Positions 49,685-58,419 are shown, numbered from the stretch's first letter. The stretch is 64,000 nucleotides of DNA from Pulveribacter suum (GCF_003013695.1 NZ_CP027792.1:1756501-1820500); one strand, 5' to 3'. Notes: generated by a model not told the origin, from the sequence alone. Made by a program: numbers and translations.

Positions 49685-50011
49685 ATGCAGATCAAGAGCA
49701 TTCCAGGTTCCCTATCCGCCGACACGCCCGAAGAAGCCACGGCGCAGGCCGACACCGCCGCGCAGGCCAACGAGGTACTGAGTGCCGAGCAGGATGTAGC
49801 CGACGGGGTGGACGACATCACGGCCCACCCGTTTGACGATATCCCCAATGACGGTCCTCTGAACTTTGACGATGGCACCGACATGGCCCGCCCGCGTGGC
49901 GACACACGTCGCACCGGCGGCACATGGGACGACGTGGGCGCCGACAGTGGCGAGCTTGCGCCACCGTCGGAGATCATGTCTGACCGCGTGGCACCCAGCG
50001 ACAAACCCTAG
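49685..50011 (+). CDS. Small acidic hypothetical protein
   Basis: A 108-residue protein without a recognised domain. It is strongly acidic and disordered-looking (many Asp and Glu; ADTAAQANEVLSAEQDVADG, HPFDDIPNDGPLNFDDGT). The Shine-Dalgarno AAGGAGGT eight bases before the ATG is near perfect, so it is probably translated. It is divergent from the ERF gene and convergent with the SPFH gene, whose stop shares the CTAG at 50008-50011. It could be an orphan of the recombination module or a chromosomal gene. Confidence 0.6.
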   Translation: MQIKSIPGSLSADTPEEATAQADTAAQANEVLSAEQDVADGVDDITAHPFDDIPNDGPLNFDDGTDMARPRGDTRRTGGTWDDVGADSGELAPPSEIMSDRVAPSDKP

Positions 50012-50928
50012 CGCGCTGCCTGCTGCCCTGTCTTGACCATCTGCATGGCCGAGCCGAGCAGGGCCGAGACTTCGGTCATGTTGCTCGGCACGATGAGCGT
50101 GGTGGTGGCGTCGGCGGCTACCTTGCCGTAGGCCTCCACAGCTTTTTCGGCCACGCGCAGCTGCACGGCTTGTTCGCCGCCCGGCTGGCGTATGGATGCT
50201 GCCACGCGTTCAATGGCCTGGGCCGTGGCGGCAGCCACGGTCAGCAAGGCCGTTGCTTCGCCCTGGGCATTGTTGATGGCGGCCTGCTTCTCGCCTTCGG
50301 AGCGCGCGATGAAGGCCTCGCGCTCGCCGGTGGCGATGTTGATCTGCTCCTGTCTGCGGCCTTCGGATGCGGCGATCAGGGCGCGCTTTTCGCGCTCGGC
50401 GGTGATCTGGGCCTGCATGGCGCGCAGGATCTCGGCGGGCGGCGTCAGGTCCTTGATCTCGTAGCGCAGCACCTTTACGCCCCAGTTCAGAGCGGCCTCG
50501 TCGATGGCTGAGACCACCTGGGCGTTGATCATGTCGCGCTCCTCAAACGTCTTGTCCAGCTCCAGCCGGCCGATCACGCTGCGCAGCGACGTCTGCGCGA
50601 GCTGGGTGACCGCCATGATGTAGTTGGACGAGCCGTAGCTGGCGCGCATGGGGTCGGTCACCTGGAAGTACAGGATGCCGTCCACCTGCAGCTGCGTGTT
50701 GTCCTTGGTGATGCAGACCTGGCTGGGCACGTCCAGCGGAATCTCCTTCAGGCTGTGCTTGTAGGCGACGCGGTCGATGAACGGGATGATGAACTTCGGG
50801 CCGGGCGCCAGCGTGCCGGCGTATTTGCCCAGGCGCTCTTTCACCCAGGCGTGCTGCTGCGGGACGATCTGCACCGATCGGATGACGAAGATCACGGCGA
50901 TGACGAACAGGACGATGGCGACTTCCAT
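50008..50928 (-). CDS. SPFH/Band-7 membrane protein (QmcA/stomatin-like)
   Basis: A 306-residue stomatin-like protein. An N-terminal transmembrane segment (about 3-20) precedes the Band-7 domain (VQIVPQQHAWVKERLGKYAG), a coiled coil (AMQAQITAEREKRALIAASEGRRQE) and a C-terminal helix. Such proteins assemble rings in membranes, influence membrane organisation and bind FtsH or NfeD partners. The NfeD gene lies 52 bp upstream, a common pair. Start ATG 50928. Confidence 0.93.
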   Translation of the reverse strand: MEVAIVLFVIAVIFVIRSVQIVPQQHAWVKERLGKYAGTLAPGPKFIIPFIDRVAYKHSLKEIPLDVPSQVCITKDNTQLQVDGILYFQVTDPMRASYGSSNYIMAVTQLAQTSLRSVIGRLELDKTFEERDMINAQVVSAIDEAALNWGVKVLRYEIKDLTPPAEILRAMQAQITAEREKRALIAASEGRRQEQINIATGEREAFIARSEGEKQAAINNAQGEATALLTVAAATAQAIERVAASIRQPGGEQAVQLRVAEKAVEAYGKVAADATTTLIVPSNMTEVSALLGSAMQMVKTGQQAAR

Positions 50929-50980
50929 GGAGGTTTTCTCGCAAGTTGGATTGAAGGGGAGCGGCGTCGTGTGGCAGCAG

Positions 50981-51412
50981 CTATATCGGATCGACCAGCA
51001 GCCGGTTGCCTATCAGCTCGGCCACCCGGTGCGGACCGGTGGCAGGCGTGATGCCCGCCCGGTGCACCGCCGTCCAGCTCGCACCGCGGTAGCGCACGCT
51101 GGCCGTGCCGTCGGGCTGCCAGGCGTCGATCTGTACCGTCTCGCCCACGTCCAGGTTGACGCTGCGGTCGGCGCGGGCCGAAGGCTCTCCCGGGCGGTTG
51201 CGGCGCATGAAGTACGCGACCAGCACGGTGGCAGTGCCGACGATGGCGCTTGCCAGTACCTGCGCCGCCGTGCCCAGGCCGGCGTGCGCAGCCAGCGCGC
51301 CGGCGACCAGTCCGATGGCCAGCATCAGCAGATAGAAGGTGCCCGTGAGCAGCTCGGCCACGACCACTGCGCCGGCCATGAGCCACCACAGTGTGGATGC
51401 ATCCAGATTCAC
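50981..51412 (-). CDS. NfeD-family membrane protein
   Basis: A 143-residue NfeD-like protein with two or three transmembrane helices (about residues 8-70) and a C-terminal OB-fold (VGETVQIDAWQPDGTASVRYRG). NfeD proteins bind SPFH partners. The start is a GTG at 51412 preceded by AAGGAGAG at seven bases; the frame continues upstream without support. First gene of the SPFH pair. Confidence 0.88.
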   Translation of the reverse strand: MNLDASTLWWLMAGAVVVAELLTGTFYLLMLAIGLVAGALAAHAGLGTAAQVLASAIVGTATVLVAYFMRRNRPGEPSARADRSVNLDVGETVQIDAWQPDGTASVRYRGASWTAVHRAGITPATGPHRVAELIGNRLLVDPI

Positions 51413-51573
51413 CGAATCTCTCCTTGGGAGGGTTGTTGGTATGGAGTGCGGGCAGGTTTGCACGCAGCTGCGGCGATTCTGTGCGAAATGCCCCCCGCTT
51501 CCCAGCATAGGCGGGCTTATTCCGTACACTTTGCGCCTTTCCCGTTTTTCCACCCGCATGCCGGAGACAGCGC

Positions 51574-53946
51574 ATGAAGTTTCGCTTTCCCATCGTCATC
51601 ATCGACGAGGACTACCGCTCCGAGAACACCTCGGGCCTGGGCATCCGCGCGCTGGCCCAGGCCATCGAGGCCGAGGGGTTCGAGGTTTTGGGGGTGACCA
51701 GCTACGGCGACCTGTCGCAGTTCGCCCAACAGCAAAGCCGCGCCAGCGCCTTCATCCTGTCGATTGACGACGAAGAGTTCACGCTGGGCACGGGGCACGA
51801 TCCCATTGTGCACAGCCTGCGCAACTTCATCGGCGAGGTGCGCAGGAAGAACGCCGACGTGCCGATCTACGTGCACGGCGAGACCAAGACCGCGCGCCAC
51901 CTGCCCAACGACATCCTGCGCGAGCTGCACGGCTTCATTCACATGTTCGAGGACACCCCGGAGTTCGTGGCGCGCCACATCATCCGTGAGGCCAAGAGCT
52001 ACCTGGAAAGCGTACAGCCGCCGTTCTTCAAGGCGCTGCTGGACTATGCGGAGGACGGCTCGTACAGCTGGCACTGCCCGGGGCACTCGGGCGGCGTGGC
52101 CTTCCTGAAGAGCCCGGTGGGCCAGATGTACCACCAGTTCTATGGCGAGAACATGCTGCGCGCCGACGTGTGCAACGCGGTGGAGGAGCTCGGGCAGCTG
52201 CTGGACCACAACGGCGCCATCGGCGAGTCCGAGCGCAACGCCGCGCGCATCTTCAACGCCGACCATTGCTTCTTCGTGACCAACGGCACCAGCACCTCCA
52301 ACAAGATGGTCTGGCACCACACGGTGGCGCCGGGCGACGTGGTGGTGGTGGACCGCAACTGCCACAAGTCCATCCTGCATTCGATCATCATGACGGGTGC
52401 GGTGCCGGTGTTCCTCAAGCCCACGCGCAACCACTTCGGCATCATCGGCCCTATTCCGAAATCGGAGTTCGAGCCGGCCACCATCCAGGCCAAGATCCGC
52501 GCCAACCCGCTGCTCAAGGGCGTGGACCCGAAGGCCGTGAAGCCGCGCGTGCTGACGCTGACGCAGTCCACCTACGACGGCGTGCTCTACAACACGGAAA
52601 CCATCAAGGGCATGCTCGACGGCTACGTGGACAACCTGCACTTTGACGAGGCCTGGCTGCCGCACGCGGCCTTCCACCCCTTCTACGGCACCTACCACTC
52701 GATGGGCAAGAAGCGGGCGCGCCCGCAGCACTCCGTGGTCTATGCCACGCAGTCCATCCACAAGCTGCTGGCCGGCATCAGCCAGGCCAGCCACGTGCTG
52801 GTGCAAGACAGCCAGACCACCAAGCTGGACCGCCACCTGTTCAACGAGGCGTACCTGATGCACACCTCGACCAGCCCGCAGTACAGCATCATCGCCAGCT
52901 GCGACGTGGCCGCAGCGATGATGGAGCCGCCCGGCGGTACCGCGCTGGTGGAGGAATCCCTGCTGGAGGCGCTGGACTTTCGCCGCGCCATGCGCCAGGT
53001 CGAGGAAGAATTCGGCAAGAACGACTGGTGGTTCAAGGTCTGGGGCCCACAGGAGATCGTGGACGAGGGCCTGGGCACGGCCGAGAACTGGATCTTCCGG
53101 ACCAACGGCAAGAAAAAGGGCGGCGCCGCCAAGTGGCACGGCTTCGGCGACCTGGCCGACGGCTTCAACATGCTGGACCCGATCAAGTCCACCATCGTCA
53201 CGCCGGGCCTGAACCTGGATGGCAGCTTCGACAAGACCGGCATTCCGGCCAGCATCGTCACCAAGTACCTGGCCGAGCACGGCGTGGTGGTGGAGAAAAC
53301 CGGCCTGTACTCGTTCTTCATCATGTTCACCATCGGCATCACCAAAGGCCGCTGGAACACGCTGCTGGCGGCGCTGCAGCAGTTCAAGGACGACTATGAG
53401 AAGAACCAGCCCATGTGGCGCATCCTTCCGGAGTTCTGCCAGCGGCACAAGCGTTACGAGCGCATGGGCCTGCAGGAGCTGTGCCAGCACGTGCATCAGC
53501 TCTACGCCAAATACGACGTGGCGCGCCTGACGACCGAGATGTACCTGTCGGACCTGACGCCGGCCATGAAGCCCAGCGACGCCTATGCGCACATTGCCCA
53601 GCGCCGCACCGAACGGGTGCCCATCGACGAGCTGGAAGGGCGCGTCACCACCAGCCTGATCACGCCGTACCCGCCCGGGATCCCGCTGCTGATCCCCGGG
53701 GAGGTCTTCAACAAGAAGATCGTGGACTACCTGAAGTTCTCGCGCGAGTTCTCCCAGCTCTCGCCCGGGTTTGAAACCGACATTCACGGCCTGGTGGAGA
53801 TCGAGGACGAAGAGGGCCACGTGCGCTACTACGCCGATTGCGTGGCGGCCGAGAAGACCGAGATCCCGAAGTCGCGCAGCAATGCCGGCAAGGGCAAGAA
53901 GCTGGTGCAGGTGGGCGACGACGGGGCCTACAGCCGCATCATCTGA
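51574..53946 (+). CDS. Ornithine/lysine/arginine decarboxylase
   Basis: A 790-residue PLP-dependent fold III-type inducible decarboxylase. An N-terminal receiver-like wing (residues 1-125, FPIVIIDEDYRSENTSG) precedes the core; the PLP-binding lysine sits in ATQSIHKLLAG. C-terminal domain is intact. Homologues act on arginine, lysine or ornithine in acid resistance or polyamine supply; the exact substrate is not certain, though sequence and length fit arginine or lysine types. A strong intrinsic terminator follows. No antiporter gene is adjacent. Confidence 0.92.
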   Translation: MKFRFPIVIIDEDYRSENTSGLGIRALAQAIEAEGFEVLGVTSYGDLSQFAQQQSRASAFILSIDDEEFTLGTGHDPIVHSLRNFIGEVRRKNADVPIYVHGETKTARHLPNDILRELHGFIHMFEDTPEFVARHIIREAKSYLESVQPPFFKALLDYAEDGSYSWHCPGHSGGVAFLKSPVGQMYHQFYGENMLRADVCNAVEELGQLLDHNGAIGESERNAARIFNADHCFFVTNGTSTSNKMVWHHTVAPGDVVVVDRNCHKSILHSIIMTGAVPVFLKPTRNHFGIIGPIPKSEFEPATIQAKIRANPLLKGVDPKAVKPRVLTLTQSTYDGVLYNTETIKGMLDGYVDNLHFDEAWLPHAAFHPFYGTYHSMGKKRARPQHSVVYATQSIHKLLAGISQASHVLVQDSQTTKLDRHLFNEAYLMHTSTSPQYSIIASCDVAAAMMEPPGGTALVEESLLEALDFRRAMRQVEEEFGKNDWWFKVWGPQEIVDEGLGTAENWIFRTNGKKKGGAAKWHGFGDLADGFNMLDPIKSTIVTPGLNLDGSFDKTGIPASIVTKYLAEHGVVVEKTGLYSFFIMFTIGITKGRWNTLLAALQQFKDDYEKNQPMWRILPEFCQRHKRYERMGLQELCQHVHQLYAKYDVARLTTEMYLSDLTPAMKPSDAYAHIAQRRTERVPIDELEGRVTTSLITPYPPGIPLLIPGEVFNKKIVDYLKFSREFSQLSPGFETDIHGLVEIEDEEGHVRYYADCVAAEKTEIPKSRSNAGKGKKLVQVGDDGAYSRII

Positions 53947-53973
53947 CCCACGGGCCTGCGGGCCCGGTGCCAG

Positions 53974-54009
53974 GCCGCCTGCTGGAGCGCTGTCCACAGG
54001 CGGCTTTTT
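53974..54009 (+). terminator. Rho-independent terminator after the decarboxylase gene
   Basis: GCCGCCTG (53974-53981) and CAGGCGGC (53997-54004) form an 8-bp stem with a 15-base loop, followed by TTTTT. Confidence 0.85.
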
Positions 54010-54016
54010 GCTGCGC

Positions 54017-54068
54017 TATTGATAGCTGCTGGCGCTTGCTGCATAAGCGCTGGAGCCCGATTTGACCT
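54017..54068 (+). repeat. Dispersed repeat copy 10 (forward), at the ligase 3' end
   Basis: CTATTGATAGCTGCTGGCGC, then TTGCTGCATAAGCGCTGGAGCCCGATTTGACC, adjoins the ligase stop at 54069. Confidence 0.85.
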
Positions 54069-54950
54069 TTATTTTTCCATGGCGGGCGGGGAGTCTGCCC
54101 GCACGCGCCAAAAGCGCGCAAAACGCGGCAGGCCGCCCACGCCGTGCGTGCCGTTGTAGCGGTAGGTCACCGTGCTGCCCACGGGCGGGGGCGTGCGGCG
54201 CAGCGCATCGCTCAGGCCGCTGCCCAGGCGCAGACGGCGGCCGTCCGGCAGCTGCACCAGCAGCGCGCCCGTCAGGCCCGCGTACTTGCCCTGGCCGGGC
54301 AGGTGGGCGACGACCACGCCTTCCGCGTCCTCCCAGGACTTCACCTTGAGCAGGTCGCCGCTGCGCCCGCTCTGGTGCAGTGCGTCGCCGCGTAGCAGCA
54401 TCAGCCCTTCGGCGCCGGCGCGCTCGTGCGTGCGCAGCTGCGCCATCAGCGCGGCATGGTTGGCCACGCGCCACTGGGGCACGGCCTGCACCCAGGGCTG
54501 GCCCAGGCCGGCCACGTGCGCCTGCAGCGCGGGCAGGCGGGCGTCGAACGGGCCACCGTGCGCGGGCAGGTCGAACACCATGTAGCGCAGTACGCGCCAC
54601 TGTGCCTGCGTGGGCACGTCCTGCGCCACGGCTGACTGCACGGCGGCGAACTGCCCGCGCCCGGCCCACAGCTCGCCGTCCATGGGCGTGGCGGGCCAGC
54701 CGGCCGTGAACCAGGCCGGCGCGCGCATCGGCAGGCCCTGGCGCGAGCGCAGTTGGCGTCCGTCCCACAGCGCGCGCACGCCGTCGTATTTCTCGCTGAC
54801 CCAGTAGGCGGACAGGTCGATGCCGCCCCGGTAGCTCTGCGCGAGCGACACGGCGGAGCTCTCAGGCGGCTGCGCGGCAGCGCGAAGAGGATAAAGAAGC
54901 CCGGTGCAGCACAGCGTCAGCACTATCAAAAACGATAGCTGCCAGCGCAA
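54069..54950 (-). CDS. ligE: ATP-dependent DNA ligase with signal peptide (LigE-like)
   Basis: A small ATP-dependent ligase with the nucleotidyltransferase and OB domains only. The adenylation lysine is in VSEKYDGVRALWDG (K54 from the start used here), followed by PMDGELWAGRG, GLMLLRGDALH and LLKVKSWEDAEGVVVAH. LigE proteins act in the periplasm, probably on DNA taken up or in biofilm. A Sec signal peptide RWQLSFLIVLTLCCTGLLYPLRAAAQ is coded largely by a dispersed repeat. The start is uncertain: TTG 54950 gives an ideal signal and avoids the fabI terminator; ATG 55037 and 55049 are upstream alternatives. Co-directional with fabI. Confidence 0.82.
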   Translation of the reverse strand: MRWQLSFLIVLTLCCTGLLYPLRAAAQPPESSAVSLAQSYRGGIDLSAYWVSEKYDGVRALWDGRQLRSRQGLPMRAPAWFTAGWPATPMDGELWAGRGQFAAVQSAVAQDVPTQAQWRVLRYMVFDLPAHGGPFDARLPALQAHVAGLGQPWVQAVPQWRVANHAALMAQLRTHERAGAEGLMLLRGDALHQSGRSGDLLKVKSWEDAEGVVVAHLPGQGKYAGLTGALLVQLPDGRRLRLGSGLSDALRRTPPPVGSTVTYRYNGTHGVGGLPRFARFWRVRADSPPAMEK

Positions 54951-54968
54951 TATGGTCGGGCGCTTGCG
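54925..54968 (+). repeat. Dispersed repeat copy 11 (forward), in the ligase signal-peptide region
   Basis: CAAAAACGATAGCTGCCAGC, then GCAATATGGTCGGGCGCTTGC, matches the family core. On the minus strand it encodes KRPTILRWQLSFLI, the start of the signal peptide's hydrophobic core. Confidence 0.7.
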
Positions 54969-54982
54969 GCGGGAAAGACCAT

Positions 54983-55018
54983 AAAAAACCCCGCAACCGC
55001 CGAAAGCGGGCTGCGGGG
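54983..55018 (-). terminator. Rho-independent terminator after fabI
   Basis: On the minus strand CCCCGCAGCCCGC and the complementary GGCGGTTGCGGGG form a stem-loop, followed by TTTTTTAT. It ends the fabI transcript before the ligase coding region. Confidence 0.88.
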
Positions 55019-55068
55019 TGGCGGGCGGCGCGTGCATCAGAAGAAACATCGCCGCATCTGCACGACGC

Positions 55069-55869
55069 TCAGACCTGGTCGGCCGACAGCCCGGCGGTCT
55101 GGCTGAAGCCGCCGTCCACATAGGTGATCTCGGCAGTCACGCCGCTGGCCAGATCCGACAGCAAGAACGCGGCGACGTTGCCCACGTCCTCGATGGTCAC
55201 GTTGCGCCGCAGCGGCGACGCGTCGGCCACGCGGCCCAGCAGCTTGCCGAAGTCCTTGATGCCGCTGGCGGCCAGCGTCTTGATGGGGCCGGCGGAGATG
55301 CCGTTCACGCGGATGGCACGGCCGTCCTGGGTGCGGCCCACGGCTTCGGCCAGGTAGCGCACGGATGCCTCCAGCGATGCCTTGGCCAGGCCCATGGTGT
55401 TGTAGTTGGGGATGGAGCGCAGCGCGCCCAGGTACGACAGCGTCAGCAGCGCGGACTTGTCGTTCAGGTGGGGCAGGGCGGCGCGGGCCATGGCCGGGAA
55501 GCTGTAGGCGCTGATGTCGTGCGCGATGCGGAAAGCCTCGCGCGACAGGCCATCGAGGAAGTTGCCGGCGATCGCCTCGCGCGGCGCAAAGCCGATGCTG
55601 TGCACGAAGCCGTCGAACTGGCCCCAGGCCTCGTGCAGGCCGGCCATCATGCGTTCGATCTGCCCGTCCTCGGCCACGTCGCAGTCAAAGACCAGCTCGG
55701 AGCCGAACTCGGCGGCAAACTCGGTGATGCGGCCATGGAAGCGCTCGCCCACGTAGCTGAAGGCCAGCTCGGCCCCTTGCTGGTGGCAGGCGCGGGCGAT
55801 GCCGTAGGCGATGGAACGGTTGGACAAAACGCCCGTGACGAGCAGCTTCTTGCCGGCGAGGAAACCCAT
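55069..55869 (-). CDS. fabI: Enoyl-[acyl-carrier-protein] reductase (NADH)
   Basis: A 266-residue short-chain dehydrogenase-type reductase completing each cycle of fatty-acid elongation. It opens [20 protein letters not shown], the NAD motif being [11 protein letters not shown]. Catalytic Tyr-x6-Lys is in [27 protein letters not shown] precedes the ATG at 55869; an upstream ATG at 55884 is less likely. An intrinsic terminator follows at 54983. A 164-bp inverted-repeat element separates it from the divergent yejA gene. Confidence 0.95.
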   Translation of the reverse strand: MGFLAGKKLLVTGVLSNRSIAYGIARACHQQGAELAFSYVGERFHGRITEFAAEFGSELVFDCDVAEDGQIERMMAGLHEAWGQFDGFVHSIGFAPREAIAGNFLDGLSREAFRIAHDISAYSFPAMARAALPHLNDKSALLTLSYLGALRSIPNYNTMGLAKASLEASVRYLAEAVGRTQDGRAIRVNGISAGPIKTLAASGIKDFGKLLGRVADASPLRRNVTIEDVGNVAAFLLSDLASGVTAEITYVDGGFSQTAGLSADQV

Positions 55870-55894
55870 TGTTGTTCTCTCCAAAATTGGTGTT

Positions 55895-56058
55895 GAACGT
55901 GTTCACGCGCTCCGCGCGAAAGGGGTGCGGGATGCGGATCGGGAGGGGCTGCGAGGCGCAAACCGCAGCGACAGCCTGTGCTGTCGCGAGGAGTTGCGTT
56001 CGAAGCAGACCGCCCGAGGCCGCGACTGCACACCCGCGCGGAGCTCGTGAACACGTTC
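55895..56058. repeat. 164-bp inverted-repeat element between fabI and yejA
   Basis: GAACGTGTTCACGCGCTCCG CGCG (55895-55918) recurs inverted as CGCGCGGAGCTCGTGAACACGTTC (56035-56058), 23 of 24 bases matching. A perfect internal hairpin GCGACAGC-CTGT-GCTGTCGC lies at 55968-55987. The element fills nearly all of the divergent intergenic region; no ORF or target duplication is seen. Confidence 0.7.
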
Positions 56059-56080
56059 TGAGGTGATGCAGAATTGTCGC

Positions 56081-57898
56081 ATGCGGTATTGGCTGACCTG
56101 TTCCGTGCTGACCTGCGCTCTGCTGGCCGCGCCCGCCGCTTGGGGCGCGCACGCCTACGCCCTGTGGGGCGACCCGCAGCTGCCGGCGGACTTCACGCAC
56201 CTGCCCTACGTGAACCCCGGCGCTCCCAAGGGCGGCGAGCTGCGCCTGGTGAGCAACCTGCGCGTCTCGACCTTCGACAAGTACAACCCCTTCACCATCC
56301 GCGGCAACGCGCCGGCCTACCTGTCGCAGCTAATGTTCGACACGCTGCTCGCCGGCTCCATGGACGAGACTGCCACCGGCTACGGCCTGCTGGCCGAGGA
56401 CGTGAGCGTGGCGCCGGACGGCCTGTCGGCCACCTTCCGCCTGCGCCGCGAGGCGCGCTTTCACAACGGCAAGCCGGTGCTGGCGGCAGATGTGAAGCAC
56501 AGCTTCGACACGCTGATGGGCCCCTTCACCTCGCCCGGCTACAAGACCATGCTGGTTGACGTGGCCGGCGTGGACGTGCTGGACGAGCGCACCGTGCGCT
56601 ACCGCTTCGCCAAGCCCAATCGCGAGCTGCCGCTGACCGTCGGCGGCCTGCCGGTGTTCAGCCGCGACTGGGGCGTGGACGCGCAGGGCCAGCCCAAGCC
56701 GTTCGACCAGGTGGTGATGGACATCCCCATCGGCAGTGGGCCGTACCGCATCGGCCCGGTGAACTTCGGCAAGGACATCACCTACGTGCGCGATGCGCAG
56801 TACTGGGCGCGCGAGCTGCCGGTGCGCCGCGGCATGGCCAACTTCGACCGCATCCTGGTCAAGATCTACAGGGACAGTACGGCGCGGCTCGAGGCTTTGA
56901 AGGCCGGCGAGTTCGACCTGATGCGTTTTTTCAGCGCCGGCGACTGGGCGCGGCGCGTGAACGGCAAGAAGTTCGACTCGGGCGAGCTGGTCAAGGGCGA
57001 ATTCGCCAACAAGCTGCCGCTGGGCTTTCAGAGCTTCGTGCTCAACACCCGCCGCCCGCAGCTTGAGGACCGCCGCGTGCGCGAGGCGCTGGGCCTGGCG
57101 TTCGACTTCGAGTGGATGAGCCGGCGCCTGTTCTACGGCGCCTACCAGCGCGTGCGCGGCCTGTTCGGCAACACCCTGTGCGAAACGCACGGCGAGCCGA
57201 CGCCCGAGGAGCTGGCATTGCTTGCGCCCTATCGCGCGCAGCTGCCGGCCAGCGTCTTCGGCCCCATGGCCGAGCCGCCCCGCACTGAAGGCGCCACCAC
57301 GCTGCGGGATAACCTGCGCCGCGCCCAGGCGCTGCTGAAAGACGCCGGCTGGGAGTACCGCGACGGCGCGCTGCGCAACGCGGCCGGGGCGCCGCTGGTC
57401 TTGGAATACCTGGAGAGCAACGAAGCCGGCATGCGCACCGTCGCCTCGTGGATGCGCAACCTGGAAAAGCTGGGCGTCACGATGAAGTTCCGCGCCGTGG
57501 ACTTCGCGCTGTACCAGCAGCGGCTGCAGAAGTTCGACTTCGACATCACCACCATCGCCTACCAGGGCACCAACAATCCGGGGCAGGAGTTCGCCGACTT
57601 GTTCGGCAGCCAGGCGGCCGACCAGGAGGATTCGGGCAACTTCCCCGGCGTGAAGAACCCGGCCGTGGATGCGGCCATTGCTGCCATGGTCTCGGCCACG
57701 ACGCGCGAGCAGATGCTGCCCGCGTGCCACGCGCTGGACCGCATCATTGCGCACGAGCACTACCTGATCCCGCAGTGGTCCGCCGGCACGCACCGCATGG
57801 CCTACAACGACTGGCGCCTGGCGCGTCCTGAGGTGGTGCCGCCCTATTCGCCTGGCGAGATGTGGGCCGTGGAGACGTGGTGGTCGAAAAAACCATAG
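56081..57898 (+). CDS. yejA: Peptide ABC transporter substrate-binding protein (YejA-like)
   Basis: A 605-residue periplasmic binding protein of the SBP family 5. Signal peptide about residues 1-22 (AAPAAWGAHA). It follows the YejA pattern: LPYVNPGAPKGGELRL, FDKYNPFTIRGNAPAYL and the late NPGQEFADLFGSQAA. Its E. coli relatives import microcin C and other peptides. The start is uncertain between ATG 56066 and 56081. Its stop codon TAG lies in a dispersed repeat. An ICMT-like gene now separates it from yejB. Confidence 0.93.
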   Translation: MRYWLTCSVLTCALLAAPAAWGAHAYALWGDPQLPADFTHLPYVNPGAPKGGELRLVSNLRVSTFDKYNPFTIRGNAPAYLSQLMFDTLLAGSMDETATGYGLLAEDVSVAPDGLSATFRLRREARFHNGKPVLAADVKHSFDTLMGPFTSPGYKTMLVDVAGVDVLDERTVRYRFAKPNRELPLTVGGLPVFSRDWGVDAQGQPKPFDQVVMDIPIGSGPYRIGPVNFGKDITYVRDAQYWARELPVRRGMANFDRILVKIYRDSTARLEALKAGEFDLMRFFSAGDWARRVNGKKFDSGELVKGEFANKLPLGFQSFVLNTRRPQLEDRRVREALGLAFDFEWMSRRLFYGAYQRVRGLFGNTLCETHGEPTPEELALLAPYRAQLPASVFGPMAEPPRTEGATTLRDNLRRAQALLKDAGWEYRDGALRNAAGAPLVLEYLESNEAGMRTVASWMRNLEKLGVTMKFRAVDFALYQQRLQKFDFDITTIAYQGTNNPGQEFADLFGSQAADQEDSGNFPGVKNPAVDAAIAAMVSATTREQMLPACHALDRIIAHEHYLIPQWSAGTHRMAYNDWRLARPEVVPPYSPGEMWAVETWWSKKP

Positions 57899-57946
57899 CT
57901 GCCTGCGCTTGCTGCGAGCGGACTGGAGCCTGATTTGACTAAAAAA
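57890..57946 (+). repeat. Dispersed repeat copy 12 (forward), supplying the yejA stop
   Basis: AACCATAGCTGCCTGCGCTT, then GCTGCGAGCGGACTGGAGCCTGATTTGAC. The yejA TAG stop is the TAG of the repeat's ATAGCTGCC core. Confidence 0.85.
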
Positions 57947-57957
57947 TTCTTATTGCT

Positions 57958-58419
57958 ATGAAAACGTTGGAACACAAGATTCCGCCGCCGCTGGTCGGCG
58001 CCCTGTGCGGCGCGCTGGCTTGGGCGCTGGCAGCTGCCGCACCTGAGTGGCGGCTGGACGGCGGCTGGCGCCTGCCGCTGGCCGTGCTGTGCCTGGCTGC
58101 AGGGGCGGCGCTGGATATGTGGGCATTGCTGCTGTTCAAGCGCCAGCGCACCACGCCCAGCCCGCTGGCGCCCGGGCGCTCGCGCACCGTGGTGCAGAGC
58201 GGGCCGTACCGCTTCACGCGCAACCCCATGTACGTCGGCATGGCGCTGCTGCTGGGGGCGCTGTGCCTGTGGCTGGGCAACCCTGTGTCGCTGTTGGCGC
58301 TGGTCGTGTTCGTCGCTTTCATCACCCGCTTTCAGATCCAGCCGGAAGAGCGGGCGCTGCGCGCGAAGTTCGGCACGCCGTACGAGGACTATTGCCGGCA
58401 GGTGCGCCGCTGGCTGTGA
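57958..58419 (+). CDS. Isoprenylcysteine carboxyl methyltransferase-like membrane protein
   Basis: A 153-residue membrane protein with three or four hydrophobic segments and the ICMT/PEMT-type SAM site GPYRFTRNPMYVGM and C-terminal QPEERALRAKFGTPYEDYC. Bacterial homologues methylate unknown membrane substrates. It sits between yejA and yejB, where no such gene is normal, right after a dispersed repeat. No clear ribosome site is visible. Confidence 0.87.
   Translation: MKTLEHKIPPPLVGALCGALAWALAAAAPEWRLDGGWRLPLAVLCLAAGAALDMWALLLFKRQRTTPSPLAPGRSRTVVQSGPYRFTRNPMYVGMALLLGALCLWLGNPVSLLALVVFVAFITRFQIQPEERALRAKFGTPYEDYCRQVRRWL

Noticed and set aside
48067..50011. Attachment-site duplication of the tRNA-Lys 3' end
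   Set aside because: I found no second copy of the tRNA-Lys 3' sequence between 48143 and 51500, so no att site is called.
55037..55049. ATG starts for the DNA ligase gene
   Set aside because: Both lie upstream of the fabI terminator and would add a hairpin-coded, unsupported N-terminus; TTG 54950 gives a clean signal peptide. They remain possible.
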